Shown in pieces: positions 6,479 to 13,418 of a DNA stretch of 18,144 bases; positions within the stretch are counted from its first letter, which is position 1, and each line of letters starts with the position of its first letter. The stretch is from positions 1-18,144 of the forward strand of contig JAMOBE010000073.1 in NCBI GenBank assembly GCA_039908285.1. The letters are read 5' to 3'. Made by a program: the position numbers and the translations under genes. The DNA is from JAMOBE01 sp039908285. Its GTDB lineage: Bacteria > Pseudomonadota > Alphaproteobacteria > Rhodospirillales > Rhodospirillaceae. The notes under the pieces are model-generated. The model was given only the letters and a program-made list of their open reading frames with translations. It was not told the DNA's origin and made no database searches.

Positions 6479-8650
6479 TCAGCCAGTGTCCGAAGCGCAC
6501 CAGGCGCGCCACAGGTCGCGATAGACCGCCTCCACCGCGCGGGTATACGGCGCGCCATCACAGACCGGCGTTGTGGCCAGGCGCTGACGCAGGTTGCTCC
6601 GCAGTGCGGCGAGACCGGCCAGGTCCGTGGCGTGGCGCACCGCCGTATCGACATAGGCATCGGCGTCGGCGGCGACGAACTCGGGCAGGCCGGCGGCGAC
6701 GGTGATGGCCCCACCGGCACGACTCGGGGGAGTCGTGCCGAGGAGCGTCACCACCGGCACCCCCATCCACATGGCCTCGAGGCTGGAAACGCCGCCGTTC
6801 TGGGGAAAGGGATCGAGCCCGATGTCCACCTGACCATAGGCGGCCAGATGCTCGGCGTGGGGGGAATGGCCAAGCAGGATCAGGCGTTCCTCCCCGATCC
6901 CGAGGGCCGCGAACGCGTTCAGGATCCGCCGGCGTGTCGCGGAGTCGCGGAGCTGGCTGTCCTTCAGGACGAGACGCGCTCCCGGCACCGCCGCCAGGAT
7001 GCGAGCCCACAGCGCCATGACCTTGTCGGAGACTTTGACGAGGCGGTTGAAGCAGCCGAAGGTGACGTGGCCCTGGTTCAGGGCCGGCAGCGGTCCGACC
7101 GGCGGCGCGTAGGGGACCGGCTGGTAGGTCAGCAGACACGGCAGGTCCACCACCGTCTCGGCGAACAGCGGGCGATCTTCAGGGGCGACGTACACCGGGT
7201 CGGCGAAGAAGGCGTCGATGGTGGGGAGACCGGTGCCCGTCGCATAGCCCCAGGCCGTCACCTGCACCGGAGCCGGCTTGCGGGCGAAGGCCAGCAGCCG
7301 ATGGCCGGCGGTATGCGAGGAGAGATCCACCAGGATGTCGATGCCGTCGGCACGGATGGTCTCGGCCAGGGTGACGTCGTCCATGCGGGCGATGTCGCGC
7401 CACCGGGTGGCCAGGGACTGGAACTCCCGCGTGGTGTCATCCGTCTTGCCGCTGTTGGAATAGCACCAGACCTCGACCTGCTCGTGATCGTGATGACGGA
7501 AGATGGAACGAAAGATGTTGGCCGCCGAGTGAACGCGGAAGTCAGCCGACACGTAGCCTATCCGGAGCCGCCGGTCCGGGTTGCGATCGTTGCGGTGGGG
7601 AAGGATACCGGCGGCCAGTGGCCGCCCGAACCGCTCGTGCCACGCCCGGCGCTCCGCCTGCTGCTCGGCCAGGGTGGCGCTTGGATCGAGATCCATGGCG
7701 AAGATCAGGGAAGAATGGCTCTGGGGGGAATCGGGCCGAAGGTCCAGCGCCCGCCTCAGGCTGGCCACCGCCTCGGCGAATCGCCCCTGGCCCAGCAGCG
7801 TCTTGCCAAGCCCGAGGTGAGCGTCCGCCAGGTTCGGATCCAGATCGAGGGCCCGCCGGAAACGATTGAACGCTCCCTCATTGAACCCCAGGCGGCGCAG
7901 CGCTTCGCCGAGGCGGCCCTGGGCCTCCGCCAGAGCGGGCTTGAGGGATACGGCGCGCTGCAATGTCTCCGAGGCCGCCTGGTTATCGTCGATGGCCAGC
8001 AGCGCCTGGCCCAGGTGAAGGTGGGCCTCGGCCTCCTCGGGCATCAGTTCAACTGTCTTGCGAAAGCTCGCGACGGCGTCGTCGTACCGCCCCAGTTGGA
8101 GGAACGCCTGGCCCAGGCCGTCGTGCGCGCCACCGCTCCTGGGAGCGAGAGTGACGACGCGCCGGAACACCGCGGCCGCTTCCGCGTTGCGCGACAGGAA
8201 CAGGAGAGCCGCCCCCACGTTGCCAAGGGCTCCGGGAGTGTCGGGTCTCAGTTCCGCCGCGCGGGAGAAGCTCTCGAACGCCTCTTCGGCACGATTGAGC
8301 CGCAGGAGCGCCGCGCCGCGGTTGCCATGGGCATCGGCGTTTCCCGGCTGCGTCGCCAGCGCCCGGTCGCAGGCGGCGACGGCCTCCTCGTTGCGTCCGA
8401 GTTCCAGCAGAACGGCGGCAAGGGCCGCCTCCGCCTCCGCCCACCCGGGCCGCAAGACCAGGGCGCGGCTCTGGCAGTCGACGGCCAGTGCCTTGTTGCC
8501 GAGGCGTCGGGCGGTGAGACCGAGAACATGCAGGGTGTCGGGTTGATCGGGGATGACGTCGAGAATCTGGCGGCAACACCGCTCGGCTTCGGCGAACTGA
8601 TCCGCCTGGAAGTGACGGACGGCGGTGGCGTAGACCTGAGCGATGTCCAT
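6479..8650 (-). CDS. TPR-repeat GT41 family glycosyltransferase (SPINDLY/OGT-like), paralog 2
   Basis: This is a 723-residue protein with N-terminal TPR units (about 1-340) and a GT41 catalytic region (about 370-715): LRIGYVSADFRVHSA, ILVDLSSHTAGHR, KPAPVQVTAWGYATGTGL, DAFFADPVYVAPEDRP and GLDPFPQNGGVSSLEAMWMG. The frame is open further upstream, but the start MDIAQVYATAVRHF (ATG 8648-8650) matches the paralog upstream and lies 7 nt after that gene's stop. No clear Shine-Dalgarno is visible, so reinitiation after the upstream gene is likely. By eye it is about 80-85% identical to paralog 3, a recent tandem duplicate. Inside the catalytic part a 10-bp perfect DNA stem lies at 6715-6740. No signal peptide is seen, so it is probably cytoplasmic. 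Donor and acceptor are unknown. Confidence 0.92.
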   Translation of the reverse strand: MDIAQVYATAVRHFQADQFAEAERCCRQILDVIPDQPDTLHVLGLTARRLGNKALAVDCQSRALVLRPGWAEAEAALAAVLLELGRNEEAVAACDRALATQPGNADAHGNRGAALLRLNRAEEAFESFSRAAELRPDTPGALGNVGAALLFLSRNAEAAAVFRRVVTLAPRSGGAHDGLGQAFLQLGRYDDAVASFRKTVELMPEEAEAHLHLGQALLAIDDNQAASETLQRAVSLKPALAEAQGRLGEALRRLGFNEGAFNRFRRALDLDPNLADAHLGLGKTLLGQGRFAEAVASLRRALDLRPDSPQSHSSLIFAMDLDPSATLAEQQAERRAWHERFGRPLAAGILPHRNDRNPDRRLRIGYVSADFRVHSAANIFRSIFRHHDHEQVEVWCYSNSGKTDDTTREFQSLATRWRDIARMDDVTLAETIRADGIDILVDLSSHTAGHRLLAFARKPAPVQVTAWGYATGTGLPTIDAFFADPVYVAPEDRPLFAETVVDLPCLLTYQPVPYAPPVGPLPALNQGHVTFGCFNRLVKVSDKVMALWARILAAVPGARLVLKDSQLRDSATRRRILNAFAALGIGEERLILLGHSPHAEHLAAYGQVDIGLDPFPQNGGVSSLEAMWMGVPVVTLLGTTPPSRAGGAITVAAGLPEFVAADADAYVDTAVRHATDLAGLAALRSNLRQRLATTPVCDGAPYTRAVEAVYRDLWRAWCASDTG
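6715..6740. other. Intragenic hairpin in paralog 2
   Basis: A perfect 10-bp stem CGGCACGACT (6715-6724) and AGTCGTGCCG (6731-6740) flank a 6-nt loop. It lies in the codons for LGTTPPSRA. The homologous site of paralog 3 (8885-8908) carries a different perfect palindrome. Confidence 0.7.
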
Positions 8651-8657
8651 TGCCGGA

Positions 8658-10826
8658 TCAACCGGTCGTGGCGCACCAGGTGCGCCATAGGTCGCGATAG
8701 GCGGCCTCCACCGCGCGGGTATACAGCGCGCCATTACAGACCGGTGTCATGGCCAGGCGCTGACGCAGGCCCGACCGCAGCGCGGCGAGGCCGGCCAGGT
8801 CCGCGGCGTGGCGCACCGCCGTCTCGACATAGGCATCGGCGTCGGCGACGACGAACTCGGGCAGGCCGGCGGCGACGGTGATGGCTCCCCCGAGTCGACT
8901 CGGGGGAGTGGTGCCGAGAAGCGTCACCACCGGCACCCCCATCCACATGGCCTCGAGGCTGGAAACGCCGCCGTTCTGGGGGAAGGGATCAAGCCCGATG
9001 TCCACCTGACCAAAGGCTGCCAGATGCTCGGGGTGCTCCGAATGGCCGAGCAGAATCAGGCGCTTCTCCCCGACCCCGAGGGCCGCGAACGTATCCAGTA
9101 CCCGTCGGCGCGGCGCCGCGTCGCGAAGCTGGCTGTCCTTCAGGACGAGGCGCGAGTCCGGCACCGCCTCCAGAATGCGCGCCCACAGCGCCATGACCTC
9201 GTCGGAGATTTTGACGATGCGGTTGAAACAGCCGAAGGTGACATATCCCTGGTTCAGGGCCGGCAGCGGTCCGACCGGCGGCGCGTAGGGGACCGGCTGG
9301 TAGGTCAGCAGACACGGCAGGTCCACCACCTTCTCGGCGAACAGGGGGCGGTCCTCAGGGGCGACATACACCGGATCGGCGAAGAAGGCGTCGATGGTGG
9401 AGAGACCGGTGCCATGGGCATGCCCCCAGGCGGTGACCTGAACCGGCGCCGGCTTGCGGGCGAAGGTCAGCAGCCGATGGCCGAACGTATGTGCGGAGAG
9501 GTCCACCAGGATATCGATGCCGTCGGCGCGGATGGTCTCGGCCAGGGTGGCATCGTCCATCCGGACGATGTCGCGCCACTGGGTGGCCAGGGACTGGAAC
9601 TCCCGCGTGGTGTCGTCCGTCTTTCTGCTATTGAAATAGCACCAGACCTCGAAAAGATCACGATCGTGATGAGAGAAGATGGAGCGAAAGATATAGGACG
9701 CCGAGTGGACGCGGAAATCAGCCGACACGTAGCCTATCCGGAGCCGCCGGTCCGGGCTGCGGTCGTTGCGGTGGGGAAGGATATCGGCGGCCAGCGGCCG
9801 CCCGAATTTCTCGTCCCACGCCCGGCGTTCGGCCTGCTGCTCGGCCAGGGTGGCGCAGGGGTCGAGATCCATGCCGAAGATCAGGGCCGAGTGGTAATGG
9901 GGGGAATGGGGCTTGAGGACCAGGGCCCGCCTCAGGCTGGCGACCGCCTCGGTGAAGCGTCCATGGCCGAGCAGCGTGTTGCCAAGCCCAAGATGGGCGT
10001 CCGCCAGGTCCGGATCCAGGTCGAGGGCCCGCCGGTAGCGGTTGTACGCTCCCTCATTGAATCTCATGCGGTAGAGCGCGTCGCCAAGACGGCTCTGGGC
10101 CTCCGCCCGATCGGGCTTCAAGGACGTGGCGCGCCGCAATGACTCCGAGGCCGCCTGGGTGTCGTCGATGGCCAGCAGCGCCTGGCCCAGGTGAAGGTGG
10201 GCTTCAGCCTCCCCGGGCATCAACTCGACCGCCTTGCGAAAACACGCAACGGCGTCTTCGATCTGCCCCATCTGGACGAGTGCCTGACCCAGGCCATCGT
10301 GCGCGCCACCGCTCCTGGGAGCGAGAGTGACGGCGCGTCGGAATACCTCGGCCGCTTGCGCGTAACGCGACAGGGACAGGAGAACCGCCCCCATGTTGCC
10401 AAGGGCCCCGGGATTGTCGGGTCTCAGCTCCGCCGCGCGGGAAAAGCTCTCGAGCGCCTCCTCGCGACGACCGAGCCGCAGGAGCGCCACGCCGCGGTTG
10501 CCATGGGCGTCGGCGTTTCCCGGCTGTGTCACCAGCGCCGTGTCGCAGGCGGTGACGGCCTCCTCGTTGCGCCCGAGTTCCAGCAGGACGGCGGCAAGGG
10601 CCACCGCCGCCTCCACCCATTCGGGCCGCAGGGCCAGGGCGCGGCTCTGGCAGTCGACGGCCAGAGCCTTGTTGCCGCGGCGCCGGGCGGTGAGTCCGAG
10701 AATATGAAGGCCGTCGGGATGATCGGGGACGACATCGAGAATCTGGCGGCAACACCGCTCGGCTTCGGTGAATTGACCCGCCTGGAAATGGCGGACGGCG
10801 GTGGCATAGACCTTGGCAACGTCCAT
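8658..10826 (-). CDS. TPR-repeat GT41 family glycosyltransferase (SPINDLY/OGT-like), paralog 3
   Basis: This 722-residue protein is the first gene of the three-gene minus-strand run. It has TPR units (about 1-340) such as GNKALAVDCQSRALALRPEW and ADAHLGLGNTLLGHGRF, then GT41 blocks RLRIGYVSADFRVHSASYIF, DILVDLSAHTFGHR, KPAPVQVTAWGHAHGTGL and GLDPFPQNGGVSSLEAMWMG. The start MDVAKVYATAVRHF (ATG 10824-10826) is chosen over longer in-frame versions because the paralog begins identically and homology ends there. It is divergent from the hyp genes, with about 270 nt between. A perfect 24-bp palindrome (8885-8908) lies in the codons for PPSRLGG. It probably glycosylates cytoplasmic proteins, but no acceptor such as flagellin is encoded here. 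Confidence 0.92.
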   Translation of the reverse strand: MDVAKVYATAVRHFQAGQFTEAERCCRQILDVVPDHPDGLHILGLTARRRGNKALAVDCQSRALALRPEWVEAAVALAAVLLELGRNEEAVTACDTALVTQPGNADAHGNRGVALLRLGRREEALESFSRAAELRPDNPGALGNMGAVLLSLSRYAQAAEVFRRAVTLAPRSGGAHDGLGQALVQMGQIEDAVACFRKAVELMPGEAEAHLHLGQALLAIDDTQAASESLRRATSLKPDRAEAQSRLGDALYRMRFNEGAYNRYRRALDLDPDLADAHLGLGNTLLGHGRFTEAVASLRRALVLKPHSPHYHSALIFGMDLDPCATLAEQQAERRAWDEKFGRPLAADILPHRNDRSPDRRLRIGYVSADFRVHSASYIFRSIFSHHDRDLFEVWCYFNSRKTDDTTREFQSLATQWRDIVRMDDATLAETIRADGIDILVDLSAHTFGHRLLTFARKPAPVQVTAWGHAHGTGLSTIDAFFADPVYVAPEDRPLFAEKVVDLPCLLTYQPVPYAPPVGPLPALNQGYVTFGCFNRIVKISDEVMALWARILEAVPDSRLVLKDSQLRDAAPRRRVLDTFAALGVGEKRLILLGHSEHPEHLAAFGQVDIGLDPFPQNGGVSSLEAMWMGVPVVTLLGTTPPSRLGGAITVAAGLPEFVVADADAYVETAVRHAADLAGLAALRSGLRQRLAMTPVCNGALYTRAVEAAYRDLWRTWCATTG
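8885..8908. other. Perfect 24-bp intragenic palindrome in paralog 3
   Basis: The 24 bases are fully self-complementary, centred on GAGTCGACTC and flanked by CTCCCCC and GGGGGAG. They encode PPSRLGG codons in the catalytic region. Paralog 2 has an offset, different stem at the same place. Confidence 0.8.
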
Positions 10827-11096
10827 TGCAGGGCAACTCTCGTATGGAACTCCAGCGCCAGGGTAGGACCTTGGAACGTTCCTGTCGAGACCCCTGGGGG
10901 GGACCACATGATACCCGGAATCCGCAAGCGGCCCACCAAATGACGCGACACTCCGTCACATTTGTGCAATACTCCGGTGGTCTCAGTGAAATTGGATCGT
11001 GTCGGGCCCTCGGTGCGGCCCTGGAGTGTAGCCTCGGTGAACGGCCGTGGCGGAACGCGGCACTGCCCCTCGTGGTCTCACGAGGGAGATGGATTC
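10827..11096. promoter_or_regulatory. Divergent intergenic region with an operator-like inverted repeat
   Basis: This stretch of about 270 nt separates the divergent glycosyltransferase and hyp genes and must hold promoters for both. I found no convincing -35/-10 pair. The A/T-richest patch contains an inverted repeat TGACG-N8-CGTCA (10941-10958), immediately followed by CACATTTGTG, plus a direct repeat ACTCCG 21 bp apart. These are plausible regulator sites but no regulator can be named. Nearer hypB there is an 8-bp stem-loop, CCCTCGTG/CACGAGGG with loop GTCT (11067-11086), whose 3' arm overlaps the Shine-Dalgarno of the small frame at 11097. It could therefore mask that site. Confidence 0.35.
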
Positions 11097-11156
11097 GTGC
11101 AGGGAATGGCTTTGACCGAGAGCGTGATGCGGAGTCTCGAGAGGGAGGGTGCATGA
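11097..11156 (+). pseudogene. hypA-like N-terminal remnant or leader ORF upstream of hypB
   Basis: This is a 19-codon frame starting at GTG, reading MQGMALTESVMRSLEREGA when the GTG is read as Met. It has a good Shine-Dalgarno, GAGGGAG (11082-11088), 8 nt upstream. Its TGA (11154-11156) overlaps the hypB ATG at 11156 as TGATG. HypA proteins begin MHEM(A/S)LTxS..., and hypA normally precedes hypB, so the frame looks like the first codons of hypA joined to a stop by deletion of the rest. The nickel-binding His2 and Glu3 of HypA are Gln and Gly here, and the zinc-binding region is absent, so it cannot be a working HypA. It may survive because it couples translation into hypB. A chance leader ORF is the alternative. 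Confidence 0.55.
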
Positions 11157-12025
11157 TGTGCACGGGCTGCGGCTGCGCCAACCGACACGACCATGACCAT
11201 CACCATGACCATCACCACGACCATCACCATGACCATCACCACGACCATGGCGATCTGCACTTCGGGCTGGGGCTGGCCGGGGCCAGCGTGGCGGGGATGG
11301 ATCAGGCCCGCATCGTGCGCATCGAACAGGACATTCTCGGCCAGAACGACGCCTATGCCGACCGCAACCGCCTCTGGTTCGAGGAGCGGGGGGTTCTGGC
11401 GGTCAATCTCGTCTCCAGTCCCGGTTCCGGCAAGACGACACTGCTCGTGCGCACGATTGAAGCATTGGCCGGTGAGGCATTGGCGGGCGAGTCGCTGGCC
11501 GGCGCTGCGCCCGTCGCCGTGATCGAGGGCGACCAGCAAACCACCTTCGATGCCGATCGTATTCGCGCCACCGGGGCTCCCGCCTTGCAGATCAACACCG
11601 GCAAGGGCTGTCACCTGGACGCCCACATGATCACCCACGCGCTGGAGCGGCTGCCCCTCGCCGAGGGTGCGGTCCTGTTCATCGAGAACGTGGGCAACCT
11701 GGTGTGCCCGGCGGCGTTCGATCTCGGCGAGGCTGCCCGGGTGGTGATCCTCTCGGTGACCGAGGGCGAGGACAAGCCGCTCAAGTACCCGGACATGTTC
11801 GCCACGGCGAGTCTTCTGATTCTCAACAAGATCGACCTTCTGCCGCATCTGCGGTTCGACGTGGCGCGGTGCCTGGACTTTGCCCGCCGCATCAACCCCG
11901 ATTTGCGCGCGATCCAGGTCTCGGCGGAAACCGGCGAGGGGCTGGCGGAGTGGTGCGCCTGGATCGCCGATCGCCGATCGGATATTAGGGTGCGGATGTC
12001 GGGAGACGGCCGAGGGATCCGGTGA
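11156..12025 (+). CDS. hypB: Hydrogenase nickel incorporation GTPase HypB
   Basis: HypB (289 residues) is the SIMIBI-class GTPase that helps insert nickel into NiFe-hydrogenase large subunits, with HypA. The N-terminal metal site CTGCGC (residues 2-7) matches the high-affinity motif. A His/Asp-rich run follows (about 11-31), typical of nickel-storing HypBs. The GTPase has Walker A SSPGSGKTT (87-95), VIEGDQQT (about 122-129), the metal-site motif GKGCHLDAH with Cys152 and His153, ENVGNLVCP (about 177-185) and NKID (224-227). Two ATG codons abut (11153, 11156). The second gives the family start MCTGCGC and better spacing from GAGGGAGG. An Ala-Leu-Ala-Gly-Glu repeat follows the Walker region. 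No intact hypA precedes it. Confidence 0.97.
   Translation: MCTGCGCANRHDHDHHHDHHHDHHHDHHHDHGDLHFGLGLAGASVAGMDQARIVRIEQDILGQNDAYADRNRLWFEERGVLAVNLVSSPGSGKTTLLVRTIEALAGEALAGESLAGAAPVAVIEGDQQTTFDADRIRATGAPALQINTGKGCHLDAHMITHALERLPLAEGAVLFIENVGNLVCPAAFDLGEAARVVILSVTEGEDKPLKYPDMFATASLLILNKIDLLPHLRFDVARCLDFARRINPDLRAIQVSAETGEGLAEWCAWIADRRSDIRVRMSGDGRGIR
11195..11242 (+). repeat. 24-bp tandem repeat encoding the HypB His/Asp tract
   Basis: Two perfect adjacent 24-bp units (11195-11218 and 11219-11242) are each built from GACCATCACCAT plus GACCATCACCAC. They encode (DHHH)n. The array is in frame and could change length by slippage without breaking hypB, altering nickel-binding capacity. Confidence 0.9.
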
Positions 12026-12052
12026 TCGGAACAGAGGGTGGGGTGGGAACAC

Positions 12053-13174
12053 ATGATGCAGATCGCACGACGACAGGACGCCGCCGATGATCCGATCCAC
12101 GTCGCCATTCCGCTCGGCCGGTCGCTGCCGGACACGCTGGCGCTCGGGGCGTTTCTCAAGACGTCCATCTGCGTGATCAGGGGGGACACGGCGTACCTGT
12201 CCCAGTCCACCGGCAACCTCGACAACCTGGCCGCCATCGAGCTGTTCGAGGACCGGGTCGGCCTGATGCTGATGGCCACCGGTGCCCATCCGGAGGTGGT
12301 GGCGCACGACCTGCATCCCGACTTTCACTCCACCCGGTACGCCGGTACGCTGGGCCTGCCGACGCTGGCGGTGCAGCATCATCACGCGCACATTGCCGCC
12401 CAGTGCGCCGAGCACCAGGTCGAGGGTCCCATCGTCGGTCTGGCCCTGGACGGCTTCGGCCTTGGGTCCGACAACGAGTCGTGGGGTGGGGAACTCCTGC
12501 TGGTCAACGGCCCAGAGTACCGGCGACTCGGCCATCTGGCCCAGCTTCTCCAGCCCGGCGGCGACATCGCCGCCCGCGAGCCCTGGCGCATGGCCGCCGC
12601 GGTACTGCACCGGCTCGGCCGGGGCGGCGAGGTGGCGGAGCGCTTCGCCGGCCAGCACGCCGCTTCCATGCTGGGCGAGATGATGGACAAGGGTGTCCAC
12701 TGCCCCCCAACCTCCAGCGCCGGCCGGCTGTTCGACGCCGCCTGCGGCCTTCTTGGCATCCACCCGGTGGCCGACTACGAGGGCCAGGCGCCGATGAAGC
12801 TGCAGAGCATGACCCACGAGCCGCGGGTCCTCGAGGGCGGCTGGTCCATCGACGACGACGGCGTGCTGGACATGACGCCCCTGCTGGAAACCCTGATCGG
12901 CTGCGACATGCGCATCGGGGCGGACCTGTTCCATGGCACCCTGGCCGCCGCCCTGGCCGAGTGGGCGAGCCATGCCGCGGCCCTCAACGGCACCGATCGG
13001 GTGGCCCTCGGCGGCGGGGTGTTCTTCAACCGCGTGCTGACCGACCGCCTGGTGCAGATGCTGAAGGACCGGGGGCTCAAGCCCCTCATGGCGCAGCGGG
13101 TTTCCCCCGGTGACGCCGGCCTGAGTCTGGGACAGGCCTGGATCGCCGCCCTGACTCTGTCGCGGAGGACGTAG
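12053..13174 (+). CDS. hypF: Stand-alone HypF C-terminal (Kae1-like) carbamoyltransferase domain
   Basis: The 373-residue product matches only the last half of HypF (about 750 residues in E. coli). The acylphosphatase, zinc-finger and YrdC-like domains are absent, and the upstream DNA is occupied by hypB. Kae1-like motifs are all present: HPDFHSTRYA (88-97), metal-binding HHHAH (109-113), LDGFGLGSDNESWGGELL (132-149), TSSAGRLFDAACGLLG (220-235) and GGVFFNRVLTD (near 324). This domain transfers the carbamoyl group from carbamoyl-adenylate to the C-terminal Cys of HypE, on the way to the Fe cyanide ligands. A short HypF1 of similar size is known in Ralstonia eutropha. Start: ATGATG at 12053/12056 after a GGTGGGA box; a GTG at 12038 is less likely. 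It lies between hypB and hypC. Confidence 0.9.
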   Translation: MMQIARRQDAADDPIHVAIPLGRSLPDTLALGAFLKTSICVIRGDTAYLSQSTGNLDNLAAIELFEDRVGLMLMATGAHPEVVAHDLHPDFHSTRYAGTLGLPTLAVQHHHAHIAAQCAEHQVEGPIVGLALDGFGLGSDNESWGGELLLVNGPEYRRLGHLAQLLQPGGDIAAREPWRMAAAVLHRLGRGGEVAERFAGQHAASMLGEMMDKGVHCPPTSSAGRLFDAACGLLGIHPVADYEGQAPMKLQSMTHEPRVLEGGWSIDDDGVLDMTPLLETLIGCDMRIGADLFHGTLAAALAEWASHAAALNGTDRVALGGGVFFNRVLTDRLVQMLKDRGLKPLMAQRVSPGDAGLSLGQAWIAALTLSRRT

Positions 13175-13178
13175 CGGC

Positions 13179-13418
13179 ATGTGCCTCGCGGTCCCGGCCC
13201 GGGTGGTCGACCTGTTGCCGGGCGACATGGCCCGGGTCGACGCCGGCGGTGCGGTGCGGACCATTTCTCTCGCCCTGGTGGAGGGGGTCGCCGTCGGCGA
13301 CTTCGTCATCCTTCACGTCGGCTTCGCGCTTTCCCGCCTCGATCCCGACGAGGCGGCGAAGACCCTCGCCCTGTTCGCCGAAATGGCCGCCGCCACCGGA
13401 AACGCGGCGTCCCCATGA
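13179..13418 (+). CDS. hypC: Hydrogenase maturation chaperone HypC
   Basis: HypC (79 residues, normal size) carries the Fe(CN)2CO precursor between HypD and the hydrogenase large subunit. The N-terminus MCLAVPARVVDLLPGDMARV contains the essential Cys2, and the C-terminal helix pattern HVGFALSRLDPDEAAKTL is typical of the HypC/HupF family. It starts 4 nt after the hypF stop, with GGAGGAC as Shine-Dalgarno. hypD, its usual neighbour and partner, does not follow. Two tiny frames of 12 and 10 codons, linked by ATGA overlaps (13415-13453, 13450-13482), come next, then a palindromic repeat. Confidence 0.96.
   Translation: MCLAVPARVVDLLPGDMARVDAGGAVRTISLALVEGVAVGDFVILHVGFALSRLDPDEAAKTLALFAEMAAATGNAASP

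Larger units (their letters stand above)
6479..10826 (-). repeat. Tandem gene-sized duplication (about 2.17 kb, two copies)
   Basis: The segments 6479-8650 and 8658-10826 are direct repeats that include whole genes. They share start context, length (723 and 722 residues) and long stretches of near-identical DNA, for example around 7080-7150 and 9255-9325, where LLTYQPVPYAPPVGPLPALN is encoded in both. The third paralog (4262-6472) is clearly older. Near-identity of this length makes unequal recombination and gene conversion possible. Confidence 0.85.

Noticed and set aside
6600..10800. Periodic repeats that could suggest a CRISPR or satellite array
   Set aside because: The roughly 102-bp periodicity is the 34-residue TPR unit in coding DNA. 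Units are degenerate and there are no direct repeats with unique spacers.
11046..11066. Possible sigma54 promoter (TGGC...GGCA) upstream of hypB
   Set aside because: The -24/-12 spacing is one base short and the -12 element lacks the TTGC pattern.
10827..11155. N-terminal extension of HypB, since its frame is open from 10826
   Set aside because: The peptide is not HypB-like. The family start MCTGCGC and a strong Shine-Dalgarno point to the ATG at 11156.
11078..13309. 743-codon open frame antisense to hypB-hypF
   Set aside because: This is an antisense shadow. The peptide lacks known motifs, and the plus strand has intact HypB and Kae1 signatures and good ribosome sites.
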